Source of the DNA: Aricia agestis | Lineage: Eukaryota > Arthropoda > Insecta > Lepidoptera > Lycaenidae | Assembly (NCBI RefSeq): GCF_905147365.1 | Contig: NC_056409.1 | Span: 4,035,001-4,099,000 of the forward strand | Reading direction: 5' to 3' | DNA: 64,000 bases | Shown here: piece by piece, positions 21,851 through 33,779 of the stretch | Position numbering within the stretch: the stretch's first letter is position 1 | Layout of the letters: each line of letters starts with the position of its first letter | Notes under the pieces: generated by a model | The model's database searches: none | What the model was told of the DNA's origin: nothing | Seen by the model: the letters and a program-made list of their open reading frames with translations, nothing else | Program-made: the position numbers and the translations under genes

Positions 21851-22272
21851 TCATCCATAACTGATTATATCGGCCTAGGCTAAAATGTTTTATCTCGGGA
21901 TCATTTGCCATCTCCATTATCCTGGCGGATAAAAATAAAAAATGAAAATAATAGAAGACAAAAATATTATTGTTCTTCTATATTTGTGACGTTCCGTTTC
22001 CTGTCCGGTAGCTTATTCTTCAAGTTTCTGACTTTGTTACTTTATAAGAATGACGAAACAAGCGAATAAGATGTTTCAAAGATTGTGTAAGTCCTCGAGT
22101 TAAATATACAGAACTTGTAGGAATATAATACTGTAGAATCATTAGGTTAAAGTTCAAATAAAGTTAAAAAGGCACAAGTCTGTAAGTTATGTTCAATTAC
22201 GCGTGTTTGTGAATCAGGCAATAAATTCTGAACGGAAATAGTTTTCAAACAATTTGGCCAGGTGTTATCTTA

Positions 22273-22619
22273 TCTTATATCTTTAAACGAGCAATTCTTG
22301 TATATATATATAATTGGAATGTCGGAATCGGCTCCAACGATTTTTATGAAATTTAGTATATAGGGGGTTTCGGGGGCGATAAATCGATCTAGCTAGGAAT
22401 CATTTTTAGAAAATGTCTTTTTATTCGTGTTTTATCGATAATCGATAAACTGAAAAATATGACTCTTCCTGACATCTATTGGCGAATAATAATACTATTT
22501 TGTGAGCAACTAATTGCTTTAACGACACAACAACAGCTAAAGCTATTCCAGCAGATGGCGTTGTTAAGTAACACGAAGCAATGAGTGTTTGTTATACCGA
22601 GCAAAGCTCGGTCATCCAG
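22273..22619 (+). mobile_element. Helitron with ACCGAG/CTCGGT hairpin, copy 2
   Basis: Same head and same terminal hairpin as 16706-16903, but with about 140 more bases inside. The terminal CTAG has decayed to CCAG. Clearly the longer parent form. Confidence 0.8.
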
Positions 22620-22725
22620 GTACTATTATTATGCTGTGGATTAATTAGGTTCTCATTATGCCAAAAAAGTATAATTTTTCCGTGGGATAATAATTAGATT
22701 TTGCTGTGTGGATATGAGCTAGTTA

Positions 22726-22969
22726 TCTTTATATATAAAACTCAAAAGTGACTGACTGACTGATTGACATAGTGATCTATCAACGCACAGCCCAAACCAC
22801 TGGACAGATTGGGCTGAAATTTGGCATGCAGGTAGATGTAATAACGTAGGCATCCACTAAGGAAGGATTTTGATAAATTCAGACCCCAAGAGGTTCAAAT
22901 AGGGGATGAAAGTTTGTATATAATATAATAATACTTCTTAACGCGAGCAAAGCCGCGGGCAAAAGCTCG
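22726..22969 (+). mobile_element. Non-autonomous Helitron, CTCG end
   Basis: It starts TCTTTATATATAAAACTC after an A and ends GCAAAGCCGCGGGCAAAAGCTCG before a T. The interior includes CAACGCACAGCCCAAACCAC and GAAATTTGGCATGCAGGTAG. A second copy of 210 bp lies at 48402-48611. Confidence 0.7.
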
Positions 22970-23104
22970 TAAATTATAATATGCATGTCTATAACCTACT
23001 TATAATTATTAGCGAAGAAAATCTCGCGAAAACTGCTGTACATTATAAGTTGTAGAAACACAAATGCGCTATGAGCCTCATTCCTCGCATACATATATTT
23101 TTTT

Positions 23105-23419
23105 TTATGAAATAAGGGGGCAAACGAGCAAAGGGGTCACCTGATGGAAAGCAACTTCCGTCGCCCATGGATACTCGCAGCATCAGAAGAGCTGCAGGTG
23201 CGTTGCCGGCCTTTTAAGAGAGAATAGAGTAATAGGGGAGGGTAGGGATGGGAAGGGAAGGGAATAGGAGAGGGTAGGGAAAAGAATAGGGTAGGGCATT
23301 GGGCCTCCGGTAAACTCACTCACTCGGCGAAACACAACGCAAGCGCTGTTTCACGCCGGTTTTCTGTGAGAACGTGGTATTTCTCCGGTCGAGCCGGCCC
23401 ATTCGTGTCGAAGCATGGC
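23105..23419 (-). mobile_element. SINE, near complete copy
   Basis: On the minus strand it runs from GATACGTGGGAGAGCCATGC, through a CCCTACCC-rich middle, to GCACCTGCAGCTCTTCTGAT and ends TTATTTCATAAAAAAAAAT. Its last ~120 bp match the 3' tail of the LINE at 48618-49090. The SINE probably uses that LINE's machinery. Complete relative at 51864-52206. Confidence 0.8.
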
Positions 23420-23631
23420 TCTCCCACGTATCGAAAATTTAAATTTAGTGAAATATTTTCACGAGCTGTTATTTATTTGTACGCAAAACAAAATTAATGT
23501 ATGTTATAAACCTCGGCATTTTAATACATAGAATATTAATACTGTATATTAAAATGACGAGATTTATAACATAGGCACTTTAATATTGTTTTATTACCTT
23601 TTTATTTTTTTATTATTGTTTTTTTTTACAT

Positions 23632-25758
23632 AAATTGGGTAACTTTTAGGGATATTTTGTTTACTGTAGTTTTTATGGTAAATTTAGACATCTTTGGGTT
23701 TAAAAGATGGGTTATATAATGAATATATTGTTGCAAATCGGGACAGTCATTTTTTAGAGTAGTTTTTAAAATATTTCGATTTTTCTGAATTTGACTGCCA
23801 GAGGACTGACGAGGGTGACACAGTACTGATATGTAACGCAAACATATTAGAAATATATGACATTTGTGGCATTTATTAAACGCTTATATACTATGATTAT
23901 ATCACTTTAATTATTTTAATGTATCAAGTTCTTAGTAAGTTAAATATCGATAAATATTTTGTAATAATGCGGGGAAAACATTATCACACCTTTATAAGAA
24001 TTTTGACAATTGTTATAAACATTTCTTCTTACTTTTAAGTACTTTTACTTAACAGTATACATTAATAATTAATATCAACAAACAACAGAATTAAAGTTTT
24101 CGTTTTTTGTCCATATGTCCGTCAGTACATCCATTTGTCTATATATTTATCTGTCACCAGGCTGTATCTCAAGAACAGTGATGGCTAGATAGTTTTTATT
24201 TTGCACAAATGACGTATAATTGTGTTGCAGCTATAACGAAAATACAAAAATAAAAACAAAATAACAATTTAAGAGGGCTCCCATACAAGAAACGTGATTT
24301 TTGTGCCTTTTTTGGTCGATGTCAATAATGCAACCAGGTAATTTTATATACTCTAAGATAATATAAAGTAAGAACAAGATTAAGTATTTACTTAATCTTG
24401 TTCTTACTTTAATAATAAACAATAACATTATAACAAAATAAATATTTAAGGGGTCTCCTATACAAATAATATACTTTTTTGTCCTTTTAACTCAATGTCA
24501 ATAATGGCACTAGCTGGGCATTTGAAATGTTCACAAAATACTATTTTTTTTCTTCTTTCATAGTAGATGATAAAATTAAAATAAAATAAACACTTAAAGG
24601 GAGCTCTCATACGAAAATAACCATTTTATGGCACGAGGGCTTCGTGCTGGAGACTGACTCGACTTGACCAATTTTTTCAAGTTAACCGTTTGCTTTAGAG
24701 GTTTCTTTAACATTTTTTTCTTTGCCCTTTCTCTTTTTCTTAAGTATATTTTGTAATCCTTGTTTTTCTTTGCTAATTCAGCTTATTTAAAGAGGTAGTT
24801 TGATTCTCGGCAAAAAAGTCTTTTCAGCTTCTCTTTTCTTATTTAATATATTATCCTTCGGTCAAATTTGTCTTTTGTGGTAGGCGACATTATATTTTAC
24901 ACTAAAATAAATAAAAAAATAGTTAACACACCTTAATTGTTGTGATAAAAGTGATCTTAAAGAAAAAAACATCAGTACTCTGGCAACATATCAGTCCGTT
25001 GGCACGATTTCATCCAAAGGACTGACGCCAAAGAACTGATGATTTCGACATAAATTCAAGGTTATAATTAAAGTTAATGTTTCTTTTCGTATTTTCTAAT
25101 ATCAATATATTAAATTTTTACTAATCATAGTAAACAGTATAGAAATCAAAATAAAATTAAGATTTATAAGGAATTAACGACTTACCCACAGTACTGGGTT
25201 TTTGACTGGCCCTGCTCAAGATTATATTGTCATATCCGACGAGCTAGCACTCATACTGTAATAGTGGCAAAGAAATGCTGCAGTTCTTAGCTGACAATAT
25301 TACCAACAAAACATAATTAATAGGTATTTGACCATGTATACGTGCTTTTTGGTGAAAATTTTCGCATTTGAAAGTTACACAAAGGACTGACGAATGAAAC
25401 CTATGACAAAGTTTCGTCTCTTTTTTAAATACATTGTAAATATTTTTACATTATGAAAGTCCTGACATTCATTATTACGTACATTAGAGATAGTAATTAT
25501 ATATCGAGTTTTCTGAAATTAATCGTAGAATCTGATGTACAGTCTTTTGATTGAACGTTTTTGGGTTTGTGACAGGCCAAAGAACTGACGTTTTGAGCAT
25601 ACTCTTTAATTATATACAATTTCTAATTAAATTACATCTCTGAAATTGAGTGACCAATTAAAGGAGATTACATACTTTTAAAATTAAGTATAAAAACTTT
25701 AAAATAGAATGTGATTTAATTTATATTGACTGGTGACAGCGAGTTACCCAATTTTTGT
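23632..25758. mobile_element. Putative DNA element with AAAGRACTGACG repeats
   Basis: A 13 bp inverted repeat (AAATTGGGTAACT near 23632-23645, complement at 25742-25754) brackets the region. Inside, the motif AAAGGACTGACG or AAAGAACTGACG and close variants occur at about 23802, 25016, 25030, 25381 and 25579. Inverted or weaker forms lie at 23741, 24971, 24989 and 25803. No transposase ORF is visible. A separate AGGGTTCCG-family copy sits inside. The inverted repeat alone is short enough to occur by chance, so the boundaries are tentative. Confidence 0.4.
24110..24672 (-). repeat. Degraded AGGGTTCCG-family copies
   Basis: CCAGGCTGTATCTCAAGAAC, GGGCTCCCATACAAGAAACG and a second block with GAGCTCTCATACGAAAATAA resemble the middle of 40083-40372 on the opposite strand. 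Two partial copies appear to be run together. Confidence 0.55.
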
Positions 25759-26477
25759 AGAATCACCCATATAACATATTACGTTTTTTACTTTTAGAAT
25801 GTTTTTTCGTCAGCTGATTTCTTGCTCATAAAGCTAGTAAACTATTTCTCGTTTAAACTTCGAACAAGGGCCTTGTAAGGAAGGCAATATCAGTGCATGT
25901 AATCACTTCAGCGAAGGATTTGTCTTTGCATCTAGTCCTGCAAGAGAACAAATACTGCTTGTTCCTCGAAACTTTCGGGCAAATAATACGACAGAGTAAA
26001 CAGAACTAACGAGTAGGTCGCCTCAGAAGAGATCTCGATCCCATCAAAAACATAAATGTAATAAAACTGGAAAGCCAAGCTCCATACAAACATTATTCTT
26101 GTCTATGGACTTCGCCGTAAAAAGGATGGAGATCTACGAGTAAATGAGTGCCAAGTTCTATGGAAAATCAAAATATGTATGTATAGGAACCAAATATCAT
26201 TATGAAATAGAGTCTATTTTTTTGCTTTATTGAATATCTATAACAAATGCTGTTATTTAAATAATGTGAGATGTTAAAGTAGATTAGATATAACTTGGCC
26301 AGTTTTCATTACATCAGTCATTTCATAAAGTTATTGAACATTTTAATTCCGTATAGGTCATCTGGGTTAGAATTTTGATCTATAGGTCAGTCAGTAAGTG
26401 ATAAAAATGTAGATTTTCGGACGGTTATAGGTATCTTAATAACCATTTGAGCTGTGCTTATGAAATTAAGAGTATAT

Positions 26478-28858
26478 CGCCCATGACTATTAACAATGTC
26501 GGATGTGCAAAATCGTCATTTTTGTTTTATTTCATAAAATAAATCCTTAGAACCAAGGCTATCGTGAGCTGAAAAGAAAAAATCTATATTATGCGTAGTT
26601 TCTGAAATAGCCACATTAAAAATGACGTATATTACTAAGATAGCCCGCTAACAATATCGGATAGTCACTACCTACGTTATTAACGGAACGCGGAAGCGAG
26701 TAAGAGCGCACGATGTGCCACATCCGACTATGTTAACGGAGGGAATGGACGTCGCGCTGTCACTTGTTTTTTTGCTACCGTAGTTACATTTTTTTACTTT
26801 TCGACGCCATTTTCAATGTCTAAAAGATCAGCACGGCCAATTAAAACTTGGTACTCAACGAAATGAAGAAAAATAATAAAGGGCAAAAAATGCTGATGGT
26901 AATATTATGTCCAAAGCTAACGCTAGTGCGGAAAATCGTATTTACTATTGTTTATAATATTTTTAACAGTATAGCTTATGTTTTATTGCTTTAGATTTGA
27001 TTATGAGATGAATTCTTAACTTCATCAACATTAATTTATCGTAGGTAACTTAAAATTGTAGGATGTACCACATCCAACGTTCTTAACCGGTTTTTCCAAT
27101 GTGTAAAATGTCGGTAGTACCACATACGACATTTTTAATCGGTTTTATAAATGGTTAAATTGTCGGTAGTGCCACTTCCGACATTGTTATGTGGATTTAT
27201 AATGAATTAATATTAATATATATTTTTTTATTAATCGTATTTTTCATGGTTTTGCGATTTGGTGACTAGTAGCCGCAATAAAGCCAGACTTTCTTGGCAT
27301 TTTGCTATTAAGCAGGTAGGCAACAAACATAAAGACTTACTCAAAATATGTAAAAGTGACATAATTCCCAAAAATAATATCTAAAATGCTATTTAAAATA
27401 CTACAATAGATCAAATAAAATCTCGGATGAAGAAGACTGCTTTTGAATAATTAATCTAATAAATACTAATCTCAATTTTTCATGTAAATAAAGGCTGTGG
27501 TGGTACGTAAGTGTCCTAAAATGTAGAAATTTTTAAGAACTACTTGACTCCGCAAACTTCGTTTCATGGGCTTGCAAAACAGTCAGTCCTTCGTCAGTAC
27601 TTTCTGTATTCCCCACACATTTAGGCACTATCATGTCTCCAGCATATTTGGAAGATCTAGATGAGATCGATAGCCGCCGCCGTTGCCGCGTCGGCGCGGG
27701 CGCCTTATTTTGAGCTTTAATCCAACTGTCCTTACTTCTAAAATATTTGGCCCATGGTAATAATTTAAAGGACAATTCTGTTTCACATAATTCCAATTAA
27801 TATTTTGATATTTATGTAGGTAAGGATTAATAACGAATTTGCAAAAAAAAGTTACGCTAGAAGGAGATGATTTGAAGTAAATCTTTTAATGAAAGTAATG
27901 GTTATTATTCGTTAACCATAAAAGATAAACATAAGCTGCCCTGGGCTTTTTTGTAGATAATGATGAGTACTATAAACATGTGCAACATTATTTTGATGTA
28001 TCATCAGTATTTTTCGTAGCGGAAGCGAAATATTGAAATTTTTGGCAAACTTTTACCACTTTGGGTTATATTTTTGCTATTTTCAGTAGGATCCCTAATA
28101 TTTTTCAGAATAATACATAGCCTGTGTTCTTTGCAAATGATGTAGCTTTCCAAAAGTAAAAGAATTTTTAAAATTAGTTCAGTAGTTATTGAGCCCATTC
28201 AATACAAACAAACATACGAATAAAACAAACTTTTTCTCTTTATAATTAATATATATTTTTATTTTTTATTTTGTTTAGTTAATTTAAATTATGCTATCAA
28301 AAGTCAACAAAATAGTGTTGGTAATAATTTTTAATTTCAATGTTTTAAGTAAGTTTTCATTTCGGATGAAAATTTGATTTTCCGAATTATTTAAATCATA
28401 AGAAATGTTTTGTATTTTCATACGTACATTGTTTTTACGTTTTATTTGACAGAAGTCCATAAAAATATTTTTTTTCTTTAAATTGTTGTCGTTTTTGTTG
28501 GTAATTTCTACATGCGACATATTTTTAAATAAACAGTTATCACTTAACAATGACGTAAATGCCACTTCCGACAAGCAATCATCGATTTTCTACAAGCAAC
28601 AATGTCGGTTCTGGCACTTCCGACAAATCAGCATTACTCGTACCCCGTTAAAAAGGTGAAGTGACTTTTCTCATATTTAGGCATAAAATACGAGATACTC
28701 ATAAAAGCATATCAAACGTAAATAACTTTTATAGTATAACCCTGAAATTTCATGATCCTACTTGAAATAAGTAAAAAGTTATGCACAATTTAGACTTTGA
28801 ATCGCTCTCCTGTAAAGTTGTCGTTTTTCACATCCGACAATGTTAATAGTCATGGGCG
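26478..28858. mobile_element. 2.4 kb DNA element with CCGACA motif array
   Basis: Inverted ends of about 30 bp with one mismatch (CGCCCATGACTATTAACAAT then GTCGGATGTG) at 26478-26508 and 28828-28858, flanked by ATAT on both sides. The end motif (CCACATCCGACATTGTTAA) recurs at least eight times near the ends in both orientations: 26648, 26715, 27066, 27108, 27118, 27155-27192, 28561 and 28601. It is often paired as TGTCGG-spacer-CCGACA. Such arrays are usual for transposase binding sites. No intact transposase is recognised and I cannot assign a superfamily. Confidence 0.7.
27533..27796 (-). CDS. Unidentified ORF inside the CCGACA element
   Basis: A stretch of 87 codons with no ATG at its start. 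It is the most protein-like frame in the element. It begins with a hydrophobic/aromatic segment (LSFKLLPWAKYFRSKDSW), then a proline/arginine-rich run and a serine-rich part, and ends at a stop. No known domain recognised. It could be a terminal piece of a transposase or an exon. Low confidence that it is translated. Confidence 0.25.
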   Translation of the reverse strand: MELCETELSFKLLPWAKYFRSKDSWIKAQNKAPAPTRQRRRLSISSRSSKYAGDMIVPKCVGNTESTDEGLTVLQAHETKFAESSSS

Positions 28859-28880
28859 ATATATTTATCTCGCAAGTCCC

Positions 28881-28940
28881 ATTATTTTAAAACTACTTGT
28901 TATTCTAGCTGTAAGATTTCCTAAATAAATAAATAAAAAT
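28881..28940 (+). repeat. LINE 3' end fragment
   Basis: AAAACTACTTGTTATTCTAGCTGTAAG followed by an AAATAAATAAATAAAAAT tail matches the 3' UTR of the LINE fragment that ends at about 39838. A 5'-truncated insertion of only ~60 bp. It begins about 20 bp to the right of the CCGACA element. Confidence 0.7.
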
Positions 28941-29230
28941 TTATATACCAAATTTGAAACGTTTATGTGAAATAGTTTCTGAATTATGAGGGGGTCAAAA
29001 GTAGCTGCAAATGGTTCGTGTAATATTACACACGGTGCTGCTCGTCAGTTCTGTTATGCTGGAACTTGGCTTGACACGCTACCGCGTGTCTAGATACGTT
29101 TGACGTAGACTGTAGTATATGTCATATTGGCCGAATTCAGCATTGTGAAACATGTTGAAAGAGACAGTCGCGCCCTGGTCGCGCCTAACTCGCGTATAGT
29201 CCCGTTATTTGAAGTCGAGGTACTCCTTGA

Positions 29231-29644
29231 GGCCGGCATTCACGAGTGATCCATATTATTATGGCTCTTATGCGCTCTTGATACTCAATGTCGCGCCGAG
29301 CCAAACTCATGGCATTCACGAACACGCCAGCGAGCCGTTCCATTTGATCATTTTGAGTGTATCTAGGGTTGACAGCACCGGACGTGTTCTAAACGAAAAC
29401 TAAAATCAAAGTGGCGTCTTTGGCTCGCGAGTTATACACCATTCACGAACAAGTGTGCCGTAACTATGGCACGACGGCCTACACCGACCGGACCGTCTGT
29501 TTTCTGCATTCACGAGCGCACCGCGATAATTGGCTCGGTGCAGTTGGAATTCCATCGCGTCGCGACAGTGTTTTCACATTTATGGACGAATTTTGGATCG
29601 ACAGCGTGCCAAATAGATCAATGGATCGCTCGTGAATGCCGGCC
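29231..29644. mobile_element. MITE with repeated CATTCACGA boxes
   Basis: Perfect 16 bp inverted ends GGCCGGCATTCACGAG (29231-29246 and complement 29629-29644). The inner half of the repeat (CATTCACGAR) recurs at about 29313, 29442 and 29507. This gives five boxes in 414 bp. The three ORFs crossing it have no domain and no codon bias I can recognise. Confidence 0.7.
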
Positions 29645-30050
29645 ATTAGTTCTGTCTACTCTGCCTACGATGTATTTAAGAAATGCCATAATATTATGTC
29701 CAAATATAAGCGTAAGTAGTACCAGCCAGCCTTACCTAGATTTATATAGTCATGCCGTTGATAGAGCCTAAATACCACGTAAATATTATGTCCATTATAA
29801 CCGTAGGCTGTTAGTCTGATAGATCAAATATCTAGAAAGTGTAAGTTACCACTTACATAATCAGGGCTTTGTTTGTTTCGCATTTTTTTCGTGTTCTATT
29901 TTTAACACGCTTTTAGCTTGGGCTGTATGTATGTACGTAATAGCCAATGACAATGCAATAATTTGTTAAAATTAAAAAAAAATACACTATCAAAACTCAA
30001 GTATCAGTAATTGATACTTAATAATTATAATCATTAGACATTGGATTATA
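29645..30050. other. Gene-free stretch with one dispersed repeat
   Basis: 29891-29977 is the minus-strand short copy of the repeat at 18319-18452. Nothing else supported. Confidence 0.5.
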
Positions 30051-30055
30051 ATATG

Positions 30056-30215
30056 TGTTTAACTGGAAACTAAATGTATAAAAAACTAAAGATAAAAACC
30101 ACGTCTTGATGCAAACCGATATATTCTCGTAATAATTCACAATTTTTCTGACAACATCAAAATATCTTACAAAGTCAAATATAGATTTTTAAACCTAACC
30201 AGCCAGAGTTATACA
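30056..30215 (-). repeat. 3' LTR of the BEL element
   Basis: 160 bp, beginning TG and ending CA in both readings (TGTTTAACTGG ... GTTATACA on the plus strand). By eye it is identical to 33780-33939. Confidence 0.95.
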
Positions 30216-30235
30216 TAGCCCCCCCCAAAGACGAC
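30216..30235 (-). other. Polypurine tract of the BEL element
   Basis: On the minus strand CTTTGGGGGGGGCTA directly precedes the 3' LTR. This is the expected place and base composition for plus-strand priming. Confidence 0.75.
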
Positions 30236-30774
30236 AGTCTTTAACTATAATATAAGAAAAGGATAGCACTTTAAGATAAATAGCAACTAAAGATAATATA
30301 CTCGTAACAATAAACTTAACATAACATTTCCCACAGGTGAAAATGATGACATAAATATTAAAATATAGTAATTAAGTGGACTGTATCTCAATCAAAATAT
30401 GGCCGCTTACTTCTTATCATACGAGTGATAGTTTGGAAAAAAAAAGTATCATATTATTATAAGTTTAACAACATAATATACATTAACAAGACTTATAACA
30501 GTAGCATAACCATAAATAAAATTAACTTTAAACATATTGAAATTACAAAAAAATAAAACAATTAGACTCACAATCAGACATAGTAAAACCAATTACTAGT
30601 TATCATATCTATACTAATATTTAAATTCTGCAGAGTTTGTTATAATATATAGGTTTATATATAGTGAGAACAAAATTTATTATAATATTTCAATGAAATA
30701 ATTTATATTATTCAACAGTTGATAATACACAAATTTTTGATACCGATCGCTTTAAACACACGTATCCTTACATT

Positions 30775-31527
30775 TTACTGTTCCCATCCGCGTAACCTTG
30801 TCCAACACGGTATGTTTCTTAACGATGTCCCATTATCACTATACAAGTTACTGCAATGCCCTCTTCTAGCAACAAACCTCCTAAAAGCCATCAAACAAAC
30901 CTTTAGATGACAAGTCACTAGCCGCTTCAAGATGGACAGCCCTGGTAGACATACATACAAAAAGACAAATATATACCCCTTAGTTCCTCGACTTCCGTTG
31001 TCCGTCGTTGAATTAGTCCAACTTGGTAGCCGAAACTCCGCTAGCCTTTCTTGATCATAACGATAGATAAACCATTCTTCGAGAAGCTCTTTCGGTAAGT
31101 ACTCATCCCAACCAATACCTGATATCCACAGTTTCTGAATAAACATTTTTGCTCTAATTATACTTGGTGCTATCCCTCCTAACGGATCATAATATAATCT
31201 AGCTATATCCGCGACAACATTTCTTTTAGTTATACATTGTCCATCCAGTGATCTCAATGGCAACTTTACTCCGTATTCATATTCGTCCTGCTGGCGATTC
31301 CAGGTAAGTCCTAGCATTTTATTAATCTCAGATTGTTCCTCTAGCTTAACGTTTTCTACATTCCTTTCCCTTACATTCTTCTGCATATACTCTCTTAATT
31401 CTTCACCGTTACTATTCCATTTTTGTAGCACGAACCCGCCTTCTTTCATTATACCATTCATTTCCTTGTATATTTGTTTAGCTTCATTTATATTTTGACA
31501 ACCTGACATCAAAATATTATCATTCAA
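30775..31527 (-). pseudogene. BEL pol remnant: RT end fused to integrase piece
   Basis: The open frame of about 250 codons begins at the position of the RT catalytic box, which reads NDNILMSG instead of the usual xVDDxLxG form. It continues with the RT connection region (NKMLGLTWNRQQDEY, DPLGGIAPSIIRAKMFIQKLW). After ERLAEFRLPSW, sequence jumps to integrase core (MAFRRFVARRG, LYSDNGTS). RNase H and the start of integrase are deleted. The mutated catalytic box alone would inactivate polymerisation. Confidence 0.85.
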
Positions 31528-31531
31528 AATA

Positions 31532-33740
31532 TTAATATATAATTGTTACTCTTTCGGCCGCTAGTAGATATTTACCACCTTCGTCTGTTGCTAATAGCAT
31601 CAATGTCTTAATAAATTCTGTATTTAAATAAGAATCTTCCTCTAAACAACGTTCCAATAAAACAAATCTTTTAAGTGCTATATTCCGCGATTGGCTGTAA
31701 AGGCAATTCTGTATATTGTCAGTCTTAAAGGGTTTTTCAACAATGTACCGACCGTTCTCATCGCGACTTGTAGTAGCTGTAAATATATCTTCACATCGTT
31801 GCTCCCCTTCGGATAAAATTGCTTTAGTAAGATTGTGTTCATTTGGTAAATCCCAAAAAGATTGAATAAGCTCATCAACGCAAACATGCATGCTAGTTGA
31901 AAAATCTCCTATTGATTGCTTTTTATTGCTCCCAGTTACTATCCAACCGAATATAGTATTTTGTAGGACTAAAGATCCTGAAGGGCCCTTGCATAAACCT
32001 TCCTTTAAAATTAATCCATAAACATCCGCTCCTAACAGAAGATCAACTTTATTAGGTATGTAAAATTCCGGATCAGCCATATTGACATTATTCAGAACCG
32101 GCCATGGTTCAATTATTACTCTCCTAGGTGGCAATAAGCCTGTTAATTTGTCTAAGACAAACGCTTCGACTTTGACTGTACTATCAGCTGAATAAAGATT
32201 AAGCTCGGTTTTCGACTTCACTATAACAGATGGAACGCCTCCTACTCCTGATATGTTTTCTTTAACCACTGATCTCTTCAAGCTAAGTAATTGAACAGCT
32301 GCCTCTGACACAAATGATATATGTGATGCTGGATCAATCAGAGCCCGTAATTGTAAAATCCTTCCTGTCTTGGACTTCACATTAACGATCGCCGTAGCTA
32401 ATAATGAATAGTAACCTACGTTATTTTGAGATAAAAAACTATTTGTTGAATGCTCCTCCCTATCATTTAACAGTTGCGATGCAATATTCGTGTTCGGACT
32501 ATTACTATTACCTGATAGATTCATACGATCATCGTTAATAAAATGCAAGAGTGAATGGTGCTGCTTATTGCAAAATCGACATCGATTTGAACTCAGACAT
32601 CTTTTTGCAATATGATTATTGGCTAAACAGTTAAAGCACAATTTATTGTCTTGGACAAAGTTACGCTTGTGGGCGATTGACAACCTAACGAATTCTTGAC
32701 AGCTACTTATTTTGTGATCATTTTGTTTACAAAAGCAACAAGGAATCTTGTAGGAGTGTAAGGAGTGTACTACTTCACCAGGCCTAATTTTACTATTATT
32801 TATTTGAAATTTCGGTACATAATTTGGCATATTTGTTTCTAGATATTCAAGTGCGTGGAATCTATTTAACAAAAAATCTTTGAATTGGTCTAAAGTAGCT
32901 AATCTATTAAATTTGGTAAACTCACTTACCCGTGACTCCCACAGTTTCCTTGACTCCCTATCGAGTTTCATACTTACTACGTATATAACAATTATGTCCC
33001 ACGTGCTTGTATCAATACCTAAATTTGTGAGACAGTGCAACATGCTAGTAATATTATCTAATAATTGTTTAACAGCCATAGCTGACTCTGTTGGAAGGTC
33101 CTGTTGATTAAAAAAATCTCTAAGTATACAATTGGCTAAGAAATGTTTATTGTTATACCTCCCTTCTAACAAAGTCCAGCACTGGTCGTAATTATCATTA
33201 GTAATAGGTAAATGAACTATAAGTTGCGCAGCTTCTCCGATGAGATGGGCCTTCAGGTACTGCAGCTTTTGAACTTTGTCTATTGCCATGTTGTTGTGGA
33301 TCAGTGATATAAACAAATCCCGGAAGCTGAGCCATTCAGTATAGACACCTGAAAAAATTGGTATACTAATCTGTGGCAACTTTACAAACGAATTTGCCTG
33401 TTTAGAATTTCCAGCACGGTCTTCTTCCATGGTTTTATCGCTATATACTGTCGCAAATTCCTGTAATTGGTGTTGTAATTCCGATTTAAACTCCAAAAAA
33501 AATTCTTCCATCTCGGAGTAAGTATCGTCCGAAAAATATGCCAATATCTGATCCTTGCCGCGTACTGATATAATTTGTAAATGATTATCATTAAATTTTT
33601 GCCATTTTGTCTCTAGAGCTTGCACTCTTGTTTCTACATACGCTTTTGTAATCCTTTCCTTGGAACATTTTTTTGAAGTTTATTTTCAATTTTAAAAGTT
33701 GCCCTTTCAGTTCTTCCTGAATGCTTAATAATGTATCCAT
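31532..33740 (-). pseudogene. BEL gag-protease, frameshifted at its start
   Basis: The likely ATG is at 33740-33738. A run of seven A on the minus strand (33668-33674) breaks the frame about 25 codons in, after which 697 codons stay open from about 33625. Features in order, in that frame: BEL gag domain (about 60-260), three Cys/His clusters (CCFCKQNDHKISSC near 296, the classical CFNCLANNHIAKRC near 330, CRFCNKQHH near 349), and an aspartic protease (ALIDPASHISFVSE near 428, with A for the usual G after D-x). The frame then reaches LATDEGGKYLLAAER, which belongs to mid-RT, showing that the start of RT has been deleted. Confidence 0.88.
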
Positions 33741-33759
33741 AGGTACTGATAATATTTCT

Positions 33760-33777
33760 ATCCGGCTCGAAGGACCA
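33760..33777 (-). other. Primer binding site of the BEL element
   Basis: Directly inside the 5' LTR the minus strand reads TGGTCCTTCGAGCCGGAT. It begins TGG as expected for pairing with a tRNA CCA end. The exact tRNA was not determined. Confidence 0.75.
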
Positions 33778-33779
33778 AA

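Noticed and set aside
29411..29771. Two overlapping ORFs of 74 and 101 codons
   Set aside because: Span the CATTCACGA MITE; no recognisable protein features.
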